64,000 bases of DNA from Siderastrea radians (taxonomy: Eukaryota > Cnidaria > Anthozoa > Scleractinia > Rhizangiidae), in NCBI GenBank assembly GCA_964017195.1, contig OZ024891.1, positions 8,269,494 to 8,333,493 of the forward strand, read 5' to 3'. The first letter of the stretch is position 1, and the number at the start of each line of letters is the position of its first letter. Below the pieces are notes generated by a model. The model saw only the letters and a program-made list of their open reading frames with translations, was not told the origin of the DNA and searched no databases. The position numbers and the translations under genes are program-made. Positions 32,225-46,000 of the stretch are shown in pieces.

Positions 32225-32400
32225 CTTGGTTGACGTCACTTCCGGTTAAGTTAGGTGGGCGATGACGTCACTTCCGGTTAAGTCAGGTGGCCGATGACGT
32301 CACTTCCGGTTAAGTCAGGTGACCGATGGCGTCATTTTCGGATAAGTCGGATAAGGTGACCAATGACGTCACTTCCGATGACGTCACTTCCGCCCAAAAC
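32225..32400. repeat. 32-base minisatellite with CRE motifs
   Basis: Units of about 32 bases repeat GATGACGTCACTTCCGGTTA and AGTCAGGTGGCC. The palindrome TGACGTCA (the CREB/ATF site) occurs five times, at 32231, 32263, 32295, 32364 and 32379, each followed by ACTTCC(G), a core like that bound by ETS factors. The array sits at the right edge of the Polinton fragment. Confidence 0.8.
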
Positions 32401-33502
32401 ACGTGACCCTCCGCGTCACTTCCCATGACATCACTTCCGGTTGCCATGACAACCCCAACAACCAATCAAAAGCCACCTTTTTGGCTAGGTGAGCGTACAT
32501 TACTACTGGGGGTACTCCCAAATAAAAGTTATGGGTGTGTTCATCAGACCTTTTGAAGTAAAGCCCTAAAAGCGTCCAAGGTATTGATTTGTGGGCGTGG
32601 CTCCAAATTACCTTTACTTCTAAGAGGTACTCCAGGATTCATTCCATTCTCACACATCAACCACTTAGTACTATTGAAGGAACATGTATGCAGAACAACA
32701 CAAGAAGTTGTTCATTTCCTAATGAATTTCTGGTGCTTACAATCAAACTGATCAATGACATCAAAATATTTAGCAGAAAAAGACAAAAAATATGTAACCT
32801 TATTTCAAAACTGCTCTTCAGATTTTTATTTGAATTGATAATGTTTGCCTGGGAAAAAAGCTCAGAGTACACATTGCTCAACCAAAGCCTTATAATAAAC
32901 TGTCATATTTTCCTGACATCAGGTTGATGGAATAAAAACCTGAAAAGAAAAACAAAGCAGATTTTATTTATCTCAATTGCCAATAGTAAGCTCATGGCTT
33001 TTGGAGGTTTAAAATCTCTTGGTGAAACCAAAGTAATATTTACAGATGGGCTAGCCTATCTGAGGAGCTCGCAAGGACTACGTCATGCCACCGAACAAGC
33101 ACAACTTGTCACCTGGATGGAATCGCCTTGTCAAAGATCTTGTTCATAGTCCAGCAAATTCCCAATAACCCACATTAGATATCTCAAAATTCTAACATGA
33201 CTCCAAGGCTTTACAGACAAACCTCTATATTTGGTCTGGTTTTCTTTCTCTTCAGTCTCCTCTGGGAATCAATAGACAAAGGCATCTTGAAATATTTGCA
33301 ATATTGTTCGTAAAAGTATTGATCATTACCCGTAAAGATCTGTTTTAAGCTTTACTACAGTCTCAGAGTAAAATATCCATGGAAATACATATCCTTTCGA
33401 CTTGAAGCCTCCCTGGAAAGTTAAGGGTTAGAACTACATGCTGTCTGTTATTTCACCAGAACATGCAAGTTACTGCTCAAGGACACCTTGAGACTTTGTA
33501 TA

Positions 33503-34248
33503 CAGCTATTTCAATTAAGGTTGTCGGATCATTTCAATCTTACGCGACAAGACCGAAGGGTAGTGTGGGTAGTTGCAAATATGTCTTAGTTTCACGGTTG
33601 TCAGCAGTTGGTCAGGAACTTCAGATTTCTTAGTGCAAGCAATAAATGGGCACCATCCAATAGCCCTTTTCACAGTTACCTCTTCTCATTTGCATTACAA
33701 TGTTTTGGACCGTGGATGTGAGGCAATTTCGGGCAATTTTGTAGTTTCTGCCCGAAATTGCCTCACATCCATGTTCAAATACATTGTAATGCAAATGAGA
33801 AAAGTTAACTGTGAAAAGGGCTATTATTGCCAGCGGCAATCCTGATTCGCCTTTTCATTTTCATTTGTTAGTACTTGTTATGATGTGCGAAAATTCATGT
33901 TTCATTTTTTTCATGATGCTGTTGTTCCTACTTTAAATTTACATACCAATGCACGTGATTTACGTGTACCCACATAACACATAATTTAAATTTGCCGTTT
34001 TAACTAAGTAGGCAAAAAGATCAGCGAGATTGAAAATTACTTTTTAACGAGAAATCTATCTGAAAATAATTCTTTCAGGTTTTTTTTTTGGTTTTTATAC
34101 TATAAAAACACTTCCATATGCTTTGTTATTGCACGGCAAGAAACGTACTGCTGATTTTGGTGAACTTAGGCATAGAAATCCCATATTACCCTGCGGTCTT
34201 GTCGCATAGGCTTAAGCTTTCAAACAACAACATTAATTGAAATAGCTG
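33503..34248. mobile_element. TA-flanked inverted-repeat element (Tc1/mariner-like)
   Basis: The left end CAGCTATTTCAATTAA recurs inverted at the right end, and both ends share GCGACAAGACCG further in. TA lies at 33501-33502 and 34249-34250. No transposase is present. The right duplication arm lacks this stretch. Confidence 0.65.
33663..33821. mobile_element. Hairpin MITE nested in the previous element
   Basis: Arms of about 70 bases (GCCCTTTTCACAGTTA... and CGGGCA at the inner end) are inverted around a short loop, and TA flanks both sides (33661-33662, 33822-33823). It is almost entirely palindromic. Confidence 0.75.
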
Positions 34249-34822
34249 TATGAATGCAATTTATCTGCAGCAACGTACATATGTAGGGACAGTCGGTGTG
34301 CACTCACCAGCGAAAATTGAGACACTTCTCGTAGTCTATGAGAATGGTACCAACTTAGGGCGGTACAACTTCAATCAACTCCATACTAACGCTTGCTTCT
34401 GTTTACGTAAAGGGGGTATGAAACGTGAAGCCGGTATAAAATAATTATCATCTCGGGTTGGTTTGATTCATTGCCATTGCTGAACTGATGAGAATGACTC
34501 ACAAAGGTCTAAAATCAGACTAGGGAGCCACATAAACATGAATTGAGTTCAAACCGGTCTGAGATTTTTGTTTCGAGCATGCATACTTAATCACTGGCAT
34601 TGAAGCATTACAAGGTGGTGGATAGAAGATAAACTGGATGTTTAGGGATGGTTGGTCTCATGTTAACACTTCATGCCAGTCTGAGTTTCCGACCAGTCTC
34701 GTGTAAGTTTGCACCACTTTCATGAAATCAGGGTGTTACTGCTCCTGGGTCTCTGAGGATGTTGTTAAACATCCTTGAGAGCTGCTTGACTTAAGTTTCA
34801 ACTTTAGGGGGTGTTTTTAATT

Positions 34823-35543
34823 GGCCGTTTTTATGCTAGAGACGTTAATATCGTCTAAGACGTTATTATCGTCTCGAGACGACATTAACGTCTAGTATAA
34901 ATACGGAATATAAGTCAGACGACTTTAACGTCTGACGATATTAACGTCTTCTGTTAAGTGCGACTGAACGTCGAACTTAACAGACGACTTTAACGTCTGA
35001 GACGTTAAAATCGTCTAGTATAAAAACGAGACGACCTTATCTGGGACGAATTTAACCCTAAAGCGCTTTATCGTTCCAATTTAGTTAGCCGTTTCTCGAC
35101 CACGAAGAATCCCTCCGTTCATCTCCACTTCTTTCCTTCCTTTCTCTCTTGTTGGCCACGACGCACAAGCCAAGTGCTTCTTCCAAAAACCGCTTTCTTG
35201 ACTGATTTAGCCTTTTTAAAAAACATTTGCGTTTCCATGTCTTTTATTTTTCGACGACGTCGAGAAACAAGCCTTCAGAAACTGCAAAGCAGTTAAGCAA
35301 AGTCTCCGCCATGTTTACATGCAGATGGATTTGTTGTTTTGCACACTTTATTTGATTTGCCGCCGAGTTTAGTCGCGTCTAGTGTCTTCCAAGAATAGAA
35401 CCCAGTCCTTTTCTTAGAAAATCTTGGGTTTTTTCTACTTGTTCGTCTACTTTAATAGGTCCCGTTTTTATATCAGACGACATTAACGTCTGAGACGTTA
35501 AATACGTCTAGACGACTTTAACGTCTCTAGCATAAAAACGGCC
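34823..35543. mobile_element. 721-base element with GACGTTAA motif array (PIF/Harbinger-like)
   Basis: Both ends read GGCCGTTTTTATGCTAGAGA, inverted, flanked by ATT at 34820-34822 and 35544-35546. The interior is saturated with GACGTTAA and TTAACGTC words, often as dyads. The right arm of the duplication lacks the element: the matching sequence there runs through near 60288. No gene is present. Confidence 0.75.
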
Positions 35544-35546
35544 ATT

Positions 35547-37058
35547 TACATGACACCAGTATGATTTTCATTCTGGTACAAGCTCATCCGGGCTCCCTCT
35601 TGTTTCTTTGTATCTGTTTACGTGATTACAGCACAATTTCTCATAACAGTGTGAGCAATACTTCTGTGAGTTCACCCCAGTAGCAGTACCAAATCAAAAT
35701 TCTCATTCTGGTATGCAAACCCATACCGGTATCACGTAAACATGGTATAACTGTTTGAATCACTCTCATTTTTCTGCACTAAGTTTTAACCATTTAGGCA
35801 TCCAGAATAAACCTCACATCACCGTGAACCATGGATTTTGTAACTCAAGTGGGTATAAGGTTTTTATGGCCCACCTGAATGGACGTTTTAATGGATGTTG
35901 TTGGACAATTTTATCCTTAGTTCAATTTTTCTTTTCCTTTGAGAATAATAGGATTGCCAAATTTTCTTTGCCCAAAAAGGCTGTTTTAGTCACTCAGTCT
36001 TTTACGCGTTTACATGACAATACAAAATAGATCATGGTCAAATTCCACACACTAAAAAATAGATGGTTTACAGTGTAAATATCTGGTATATTTGAATGAT
36101 TTAACACTGTTTAATTGTGCTTAATTACATGTATGTTTGACTGGGTTCAGAAATTGAATGAAATCAAACACAGTGGTATGCATATTTTTGGTGTTTGACC
36201 ACCAAGCTCAAATTAACCCGATCACTGCGTTCAATCCAGTTTAATTTACTGAACAGTTAGGTTTCACAAGCTGGGATAATTATATGACTGATATTACCTT
36301 CACTGTAAGAAAAGACTGCATCACTGCTGACATATGCATGCCTAGAACAGATAAAAAAGGATCAGTGAAAACAAAAAAATCAGGGCTAAAAATTGGCAGT
36401 CGTGCGGTTGGCCAGTGGCAATTTAAAACTGAATAGGCCCACTATATGTTGACGTTTGATCGCCTGACAGGTTACTAGGATTAAAAAATGTTACAATGTA
36501 GTTACAATACTAATAGTTATATAATAATAATTGGAGTACCTTTCTTTTCTTTCTCTTCCTCAAATCTAAGTTCATAAATATTATTGTAGTAAATTCTTAG
36601 TTCTTTGAGCGCAAAATTCAAAGCCTGGTGATTCTGGAGTATTTACACCAATCTGCAATATATCAAGACGCCATTTTGGTTTATTGACTTGTGACTCCAG
36701 AATTACCCATTGTCCAATGTTGTACTTTTTCCCACGTGATTATTGGCCAAATCCCTCGATAAAAGACTTACTTCTCATCCAGGTTGGGAGGGCTTTATTA
36801 AAGTAAATATGGTTTATTTTTTTTGTTTTAGACTAGAGGAATTAAAAGCCACTTTATTTTGGCCTAGGCCACTAACAATTCAAGAATACTAGCTGAACAC
36901 CAACCAGGCACTGAAGTTAATTTTTAACGCGGCAAATTATGGAATAATCGGGGAAAGTTGAGAAGATATATACAAAATTACATCTACCTTCTTTTAACTC
37001 TTATTAAATCTTAAATGGGTCTTAAATGCATTTTCCCAAGAGTGATCAACACATAATA
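35547..37058. other. Duplication-arm DNA without a supported gene
   Basis: This stretch matches the right arm (about 59150-60250, inverted). A 91-residue frame at 35755-36030 has a broken counterpart there, which argues against a real gene. I see no domain. Confidence 0.5.
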
Positions 37059-37529
37059 TACCAGTCAAATTGAAGCTTCCACATGCCCCCCCCCCACTTC
37101 CGGGCAACCCCCCGGGCATTTGAACTTTTGAAGATTGGCTTGTTCACTTTCCCTCCCCTCGGGGCAAAAAAGCCGTTCAAATGCCCCACCAATTAGTACT
37201 GAAATACCTTTCCTCAAAGAAAAATATCGTCTTCAAGCAAACACTGTTTATACTTTTCAGAGAGAGATATGCTGTAATGAAACCTTCAAACTACTTTAAA
37301 GACCCTTTTGAGAGAGGCGAAATTCTATCTTGGAAATCCGTCAAACCCTGCAAAAACCGACAAAACGCACAGCGTATTACGCTAGAACAAAAGACAAATC
37401 TGGCTCAAATTCCCCACCCTTCCAAGGCAACGTTCAGATTCCCCCTCCCCGGGCACTATGTGCAGTCAAATGCCCGAAGTTTGCCGGGGGTGGGGGGGGG
37501 GGATGTTGGAGCTTCAGTTTGACCAGTAC
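37059..37529. mobile_element. Inverted-repeat element with G/C runs
   Basis: The ends read TACCAGTCAAATTGAAGC and, inverted, TACTGGTCAAACTGAAGC, followed inside by runs of C and G and by CGGGCATTTGAAC near both ends. The right duplication arm lacks it (continuous near 58935). No gene is seen, and a clean target duplication could not be fixed. Confidence 0.65.
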
Positions 37530-38249
37530 ATAACCTGGAATAAAAGTTACATATATTCCTTATTGGAAATTTGAATTTGTTTGTCATCAAAACATGCCAA
37601 AACTATAATCCAAAGTTTTGTTTAAAAGACAAGATTCTATAGAGCTTTTGAACGTTACTTGATATAACGAACATTAATAACACGTTAAACATATATAAAT
37701 ATTTTGCAAGCAATCAAGAAAAGCCCAGCTAATCAGCAATCGAGTGGGAGATGTTAACAATACTTAAATGATGCTACCTCAAAGAATTTAAGCTTATCTG
37801 TCAATATCAACATTTGGGAATGGCCTGGATTACTTGCTTTAAGCAAAAACTGTTTGAAATATTCATTTCAACAGCAACACTGTAATTAAGGCTTATTGAA
37901 AACAAAAAGGATGCTTCGTTGCCCTTTTACTTGGCCAACAAATGACATGTCATTTAAAATCGAGTGAACAAAAAGTACATCTGTCGACTGTTTGCAACCG
38001 GAATGAAAATTGAATTATTTAAGCACTGGACTAATGATAAATAAGAAACATCAAGCTAATGATCGATCGGAAAAGCTCTAAAAAGCTGTTCACTGAACAG
38101 GAATACGTACATGTAAATTATACGCTCAACTAAGCCTATTTCACAACAAAAGTCATTACACCTACCTGACATTGTAGCCTGTTTGACTCGACAGTTGACC
38201 CAAATTTCTGAGCATTGCAGCGAAAAATGAAGTGTTGTCCAAAGTGGAA

Positions 38250-39890
38250 ATACACGACAGACACCTTCAAAACCCTGTCGAGGGAACAAGTGCCATTTGA
38301 TGACGAAATCTTTTCTCTGAGAAAAGACTGAGCCCGCGATTTTCGGCATTTGGCCAGTGGGTTACTCAGGGCCTCGAACACCTTTAGTGAAATACCAAAA
38401 AGGGCTCCATTTCTAAAACTATTTAACGTGAGGATCAGTTTATTCTGTTGCTTCGAAAAGCGGTAACTCTCAACTTGGAAGAAAAAGCATCTGGACCGTT
38501 AAAAAAATATTTGTCAGGACAATCTACGAGCTCGCTATTAAATTTGGGTGACATCTATTTTAAGAATTGTTTGTGACTGGTCGCCAAGTACAGGTAAGGG
38601 CCAGTATTATAAGTCGGCTGGACGAGTGGTCTCTGAAATATCTTCAGCATAGAAAGGATGGTGAAACTGAAAACGAAAACGAAAACGATTTCCCCGTCGT
38701 GCTATTACTAAATCCGTGCGTAGTCCGTTGTTTGGACCCGACTGGTTGATATGCTTATGGATTCAGATTCGTGTTCTTATTCTTTTCAATTTTCCACTTT
38801 ATCACTATTTCAGTCTTGATAATGATGTCAGCGATATCAAAACGCTGTGTCATCTTGCTTTAATTTTTGTATTTATGGCAAAATGCTTGAGCAAATGAGC
38901 AGTAGTTTGTCTTGAAACCAAGAATTATGAGCGCTAGAACCGTATAATAATACTTCAGTTTCAAGTCGGAATTTGTGGGTTTCTCAGTTAGTTCTTCAAT
39001 GTGAATTCCTTCTGAGCTTGAATAATGAAGAATTACAGATGTGTTTGTCTTGGAGGCGTTTCTTAGGGGGTCATAAACGAAGTCAGTAATGCTAACAAAC
39101 AGTTGAGAATTATTGACGAGAAGAATCAATACAACATGCGTACCGCTGAGGAAACAGCAACTTTAGCTCTTTAGCTCAATCAGCTGTTTAACCAGTGCAG
39201 GATACTCTCTTATCTTTCGTGAAGAATACTCGCTTCACCACAGTAATCAGCGAGGTGTAAATACAGTTCGAAGCACTTTTAGTATAAGCTTAAGCTTAAT
39301 TATTTCTTTTCTCGCGCCTTCGTGGAAAGTTTTCTTGACTCATGTCAAAACCACGAGGAACCGCATTTCACCCTAGCTTAACTGCCTTTCCTAAGATCAG
39401 GTAACCCTCTTTTCTATCGGATCTTTTAACGTACTTTGAACGACGCTATATTTCAGCCTTGGAAAGCCATAAATTAAAAAAAATATATAATTTGGCAATT
39501 CAGTGTTGCGCCCCGGCGAGATTAATGAAGAACAATCTAAATATGTGACCAATTAAGCTTCAACAGACTATCTTTAACCATTATTCAACAGTAATGCATA
39601 AATTTCAGAACTTCCAACAGCCAAACGTCTCGCTGATACTGCCAAAGCATGTCTGAAAGTAAGTTTATGGCCTGCAGATTCCTCCGTGCTAGGGACGCCA
39701 TGATTAAACTTGAAAACATTCCGTTTTATTTTTGTGTGCGAGTTCGTAGTTCTTTCTGATTGGACAATATAAATCGGAGCTTCTTCGGACCCCTTCGGGC
39801 TTCTTCGGGCACAGATACAAAAATTGACCAAAACAAGTACTTGTTCCCCCGAGTGAAACCGTCCTTCAACCATTTGTACGAGATTGCTTT
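38250..39890. other. Left-arm block absent from the right arm
   Basis: In the right arm the matching flanks lie only about 120 bases apart (58110-58230). The block is therefore either an insertion here or a deletion there. It shows no inverted ends that I can define and no recognisable gene. Confidence 0.5.
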
Positions 39891-40018
39891 GTAGCCGCGC
39901 CTAAAAAGGGTACCAGTCTCCTTCAATAATCCGTGACATTGGTGCCCAGTACTCCGCATTCGCTCAAATTCACATCCCTAAGCTATATGAAAACGATATT
40001 TTTCAAAAAAACCATTAA

Positions 40019-43000
40019 GAGGGTCGTACAATGGGGGGGGGGGGGGGGTCTCTGGCACGATTTACGGACGAAAAAATCAACGAATCACGGATCACGGATA
40101 TTGAAATTTCATTTTCCCGAATCACGAAAATAAGAAAGAAACGTACTCTTTTATCCTGTTCTTACGCTACAAAGAGTGTTTGAAGAAATCAAAATTGATT
40201 AAGGCTAAGAAAAGGCCGAGGAAAGGCTGCGTACTACAAATCGCATACCTCCATCATTCTCGAAAGACGACTCTAACCATTTGTCCGTTTCGTGTAGTAA
40301 CGGCCAGAAGAAACATCAAGTCGTCTAATGTATCTTCCTCGTCATTGTCCGCGGGAGGATCGTCAGAATCTGAGTCAGTGTCGTACTCTTCCTCCTCTTC
40401 TACCTCGGTTTCCTCTACTACTTGACTCTCTTCAATGGCCTCGTGTGATGTAGAAGGCGTCTCAGTCGTAGCAGAAGTAACAGGTTGCTCTTCGACAGTG
40501 TTAGGGCTGAATGAAACTTTATCTTTGGGACAGTGTGACGTTCTGTACATGTTTAACGGCAATGTTCCGGCCTTGAACATGGTGGTCTCTTGCCTCACAC
40601 TTCTCTGTCGTGCAGCTTGTCCGTTAGTTGTCGCCCACTCAATCATAAGGTCTCTTTCCTGCCTATTTAATTGTCTTATTGCCTTGAGATGCTCCAGTTT
40701 TGGAATGGCATTTAGTGGAGTGCTCTGACGCAGAACAGGATAATATGATTTATCGTGTGTGAAGTAATACGCACTCCAGGGAACTAAACGCTTAATGCTT
40801 TCGTATACAGTATTTGCCAGATTCCGTGCGTATTGCAAAAGGGTGGGGAACTGGTCCTTGAAATGACCAACTGCGTGTAGGTTTTCAACCTGAACTGGCA
40901 GACAGGAGTGCAGATCAATGGTGTAGCTTGGGTTATGTTCTTTAACTAACGCCTCCAGATCTTTCAGTCCATTTAAGATCATATTGGCCGAAAGCTTTGT
41001 CTGATTAGAAATTGTTCCTCGAGAGCCGCTTGGTTTACCTGTGCTGTCATCGTTGCTATGCGACAATGCTTTTTCCGTCGTTGTTCCCTAGTAACTGTCA
41101 ACTTCCAGAGGCTCGATTGCTTGGGGAAGGGAACGTTTTGGCACTGTCTGATGGTTCATATGAACAGAAAAGGCTTTATACAGGAGTCCAAGATGGCCTA
41201 GATATTTTACACTGCCTTTTATCGAGGTAATTAGCTTGACAGAGCCTGTTTGAGCATCCGGTAATGAATATGTTCTTATCGAGCTCCACACATATGCCCA
41301 TAGGCTGCGCAAATGTTCCTTTGTCTCCCTTTCCATTTGCATTACCTTCCTTTCCTGTGCCGGCAATAACTACAGCCTCTTCACCACAGATCTTCATCTT
41401 TATTTGCAGGCTTCCGATGTCCGCATAAACTATACCAGCGAGGTATGAGGCGATGTTGCGCTTTCACTACATTCTTCAGTTCCGTTTCGTAGGATCATAG
41501 TTTCCTCATGTGTTGACATTGCAATAGCTAGGATTCCACCTGGGTTGCCCTTGTGAGACAGATAAAGGATGTTACCGTTAAGGCACATGGACACTACTTC
41601 TGTGCAAGAGGCTGAGTATTTTGTCAGAACAGTAACATTGCCTTTAACTGCCACTCCATCCATCTCTAATGTAATGGAATAGATGACCTTATCCACATCG
41701 CTGGCACAAAGGATGATACTATCGCTTGCCTTAGCGATGCTGGAAGGCTCAAGCTTTCGAGAAAGTTGAACTTTAGTCAGGACACTTTTGGTTTCTGCAT
41801 ATGTTCTTTCTAAATGTTTTAGGTGCATAGAGAGTCGTTCTCGGAGAACCGGAACTGTTCCAAGTGTGTTATGACCTCTCTCCTCTAACTCAGAAGTGAG
41901 TTCTACTTTCTTAAGACGTTTTGGCTGTAGTGTTGGCTTCTTTGTTAATGAACATAGTTGTATGCCTGAGGGACAGCTTACAAAAGCTATTCCATCGCAG
42001 TAAGCAAGCGATTTAGCTGCACCATGGCATTCTCCAACAACCTTGAAGTCTGCTGGGACATGAAGCCTAACTTCTAGAAGCCTGGTGAGGTTCTTCAATG
42101 GAGCATAGTCCAGAGCAAGAAGTTTTCCTTGCTCGCCAGAGCAAATTGCTACAGGATGCGGATATAGCCTTACCTTGTTGGTGTCGCTGATCTTGTAACT
42201 GTCCGGGAGAACTGAGTGTACCACACGATCGACGGTGCGGAGACGAGCTAACACAGCCTCTTTACTCAAATGAAGTATACAGTTTATATCCATCCGATCT
42301 TTATTTAGGACACTGTCTCTTAGTAACAACTTTTTTAAATTCCGGGTCTGAATCTCGGATTGTATGCAGCATAGATAAACATGCTCTCTCCCCATCCAAT
42401 AACAACATCCAGTTGGCGAAGATACACTTTAGACTTTTGCCTACATGAACGGCATCAGGTAGACAAACGAATATAAACTGAGGGGACAACATTCCATCAT
42501 TTTTGCTCTGAGAAATCAATTCAAAGGCTCTTTTGTTCCCTGATTCACAGTCCGATGCCAAAACAAGAACTACTGCTCGAGGACACTGGACATTAGCTTC
42601 AAGGCACCGTTGGCAAGCACGAAGAGATGGTATGTGGCTAAGCTGCCCTTGATCACGACAGGTATTGCAGACAGAAGCAGTCTTTATGCAAGCCTGGCAT
42701 GCACTTTTACAAATCGCTGTAGCAGGTTTATCAATAATATGCCGTGATGAAGCCGCTGCTTTTATACAACAATGGCACGTTTGTAACACCTCAACTTCAT
42801 TGAGAAATTGTTCTTTCTTCTCGCCTCCTGTTTTGCCTACCTTGGGTTTGTAGGTGACACTGACTGGCATGGCAAGCCCGTTGTCCGTCGTAGAAAAATA
42901 TGTTACATTTGCCTCTGTCACCACATTTTCTTTGAGAAATTCAGATTTTGGGACTGGATTGGCCTTGACAAATTCTGTATCGGCTGTCATCCTCAAACCA

Positions 43001-46000
43001 ACATTTGTTTGTTGTTTCTCGTCGTATTTTACTGCAGGCTTTAAAGCTGTCCCATCGTTCTCCATCGCTGCGCCAATTACATTAACAATCGGTGTATCAA
43101 CACGTGGCTTCACGCCCACGGATGGATCTACAGTAAGTGTCAAAAATGAATCAAGCCAAGGCTTGATTACCCCACGTGAAGTAGTATATCCTGATGAATG
43201 CTTTAATCTTGTCGTTCGTCCGGGTCCTCCGAGGTTTGGTTTAGCGCTGTCTGGATTAAAAACTCCACCACTGCCGCAGCCATGCCACATGGGACCCCGG
43301 ATAAAGTTCACAATCCTCTCTCCACCAAGAAATTTAACAGAGATGAAAAATTCGACAACTTGGTCATCATATTTGTGGTTTGGATCAATTATAGCATACG
43401 AAACGGAATCAAGATATTTGTAAAATATTCTGTCCCTTGGAATTTGGCCGTTTTTAATTAAACTATTTAATCTTATGCAAACATCATCTGCTTTCTCCAG
43501 CGATATGGGAAATATGAAATATTCCTTGTCTATGTCACTGTCTGTCTCTTCGCCATTTGAATTATTAGACTGGAGGTCCATATTGCATTTGTAGTCTTCG
43601 GAATCTGAAGCTGTCAGGAGGTCTGTGTCGGTGTCGATATCGTAGCTCTCATTGTTTAATTCATTATCTTGGTCACTATCACCCATGTCATGATCAGAAA
43701 ACCTGTAGAGTGGAAGCACATTCGTACCATTACACTAAAAGTCAAGGAAGACTCTTAACCAGCTCTGCCAAGATGTTAATTATTTCTTTGTTATCATGTG
43801 TTATCATCATTAAAGGCTCCACATTTAAGGGTGAACAAGAAATTAAAATAATCACATTTAACAGAAAACGAATATTATGAAAAGATTATACGCTAGGTTT
43901 CTATTCCACCGAGTGGCTTTCGATACAAACATCACTAATGCATTCTTGAAATCTGACTCGCTGTAAACGTTTATTTTTCAAACTACAAGTAGATGAACAT
44001 TAACGTCCTTACTGCATGGAGGCATTGGCATGGCAGTCTAATTCTTGATCACGGTCACAGTCAAAATCAGCATTGTTAGAGCCAGAGGTGTTAGTGGCCG
44101 TTTGTGTAACAAACGTTTGCATCATATTTCTTATCTTAGCAATCTCAGCAGTTGATTTCTGTCTCTTTTCCTCTGCGGATTTTTGGTTTGTACAAGCAGT
44201 ATCATAGTGCTCTAAAATATAAAACAAAATATTATTGTAAAAAAAAAACTACTGAAAGAGGTCTAGGAAAGTCTAGAATTTTTTTGTCTGATCATGCTAA
44301 GGAGCCACATACTTTTCTTGAAGTATTCCGTCCTTGCTTTGAGGGTTCGATCTACTGGCACCAGCTTCTGCTTCGTACAAAGCCCACACAGAATAGTATA
44401 CTCATTCACCGCCTTGCTGCCATTAAGCTCTTCTAGTGCTGAAATAGAATTTAAATGGTACTCAGCTTGTAGACTTTATTATGGTAACACGAAATATCAA
44501 ACATGTAAGGAAATTATAGGTCCCGTTGGAGGGAAGTTTTCTCTTTGTGTGTGTACTAGCAATAAGTCAAATAAGATTTTAAGCGTCTACGTCCCAATAG
44601 GGACCTAGCAGTGAGATTATCCCCCTCCCCCATCCCTACTCCACCATCCACGCGATCATTGATCAACAAAAGAAAAAAAACTACAAAAATCTGTTGAAAG
44701 CTCGTTTCTGCAAAGTAATATAGATTTATCGCCCCTTCCCCCCTACGAGCGACGCAAAAAACTATTTTATTCGCACCTTTGTTCATCTCCTCGAGCTCTT
44801 TTTTCTGTCTTTCATTTCGCTCGACGTCTTCACCTCTTTTGATTTTTTTAGCGAGGTCTTCATCCTCCAGCTTTGCTACTGATCTCTTCCTTCCTGTTTT
44901 TCTAGGTTTGCTGATGGACGTGCTAGTGGGGTCTGAACTGTCTGTTGCGAGGCAGACCTTGATAATAGGCGACGCTTTTTCAAACGCGATTTCTATTCTT
45001 AAAACGTTAACTGCAAGGGATTCAGAAATAAATATTTTCTAAGGTCTATATGCCACACATAAAAACAGTTTACAAAATTGGGCCCAAATTGCAAATAGTT
45101 CCGCTAATTTAAAAATGTCAGGATTTTCGGAAATTTTATAAATCTCTATCAATTGAGCCAATAGCTAAACTAATTTCGAAAGCCAATAAAATTCATTCGT
45201 CATTCTGTCTTCAAATGCAGTTTACTTCCTGCGCGATTGACTTGAATTTCTTTCTTTTCTCTAGAGTGGGAGGTAAGATACGCATGATCGTTCTCCGCGC
45301 TAGCTTGGGCCATAAATCGACGGGCAACAAAGATATCTTATTAACCTCATTGACCTCATTATCTTATTACCCTCTTTATCTTATTAACCTTGATATCGTA
45401 TTTTAATAAAGTTTAAACTTCGAGAAACTGAACCTCGGCCCGTGTTGTCGAGTATTGTATCTAAATGAATAAGTTGTTACCTTGTAAAGAAGATGTACTC
45501 GCTGACAGTAATGGCCTCTCCTCGTCCCAATGCTGTTGTGTGTTAATTGCGAAGGCCTTACTGCCGTCTCTTCCCTTTTCGAGCCGACAGAATTTAAGCT
45601 CGATAGAGGAGCCGAGGCCACGTTTCTCAGCCTCTGCCTTTAATCCAGCAAATTCCATGAACTTTTTGCTAAAAACTGGCAAAGACGAATGCTCATTCGT
45701 AATAAGAAAACGAACTCGTTCCTTCCCAAGGAAATTTAGTGAACCCACGGACTTTGGGTCCACGTAAAATATGACACACTCAAACCTCATCGTACTAGTC
45801 TCGATCTCCGATTGTGCTGCCATGTTTAGGATCACTGTCCTTTGAGTCATTGACCGACCCTTGACCTCCTGTCGAGGAGTCACATAAGAGTAGACATCTG
45901 ACACATGACACGCATGGAAAGCACATGAATTGCACAATAGATTTCACTTTACGACTGACGACGTCAACGAAGATTAAGCGAAGGTCAACAAGGGAAGCTC

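Larger units (their letters stand above)
24189..32480. mobile_element. Decayed Polinton (Maverick)/adintovirus-like fragment
   Basis: About 8.3 kb holds the capsid-side genes of a Polinton on the minus strand and a divergent set of small genes on the plus strand. Polymerase B, packaging ATPase, protease and the front of the integrase are missing, and the left edge cuts the major capsid gene. The right edge is placed near 32480, where similarity to the inverted-duplication arm begins. Many genes have a TATA-like box 25-70 bases before the start. Lesions in several genes show that it no longer functions. Confidence 0.8.

Noticed and set aside
35755..36030. 91-residue frame in the left duplication arm
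   Set aside because: The matching stretch in the right arm is broken by shifts and shows no sign of protein-level conservation.
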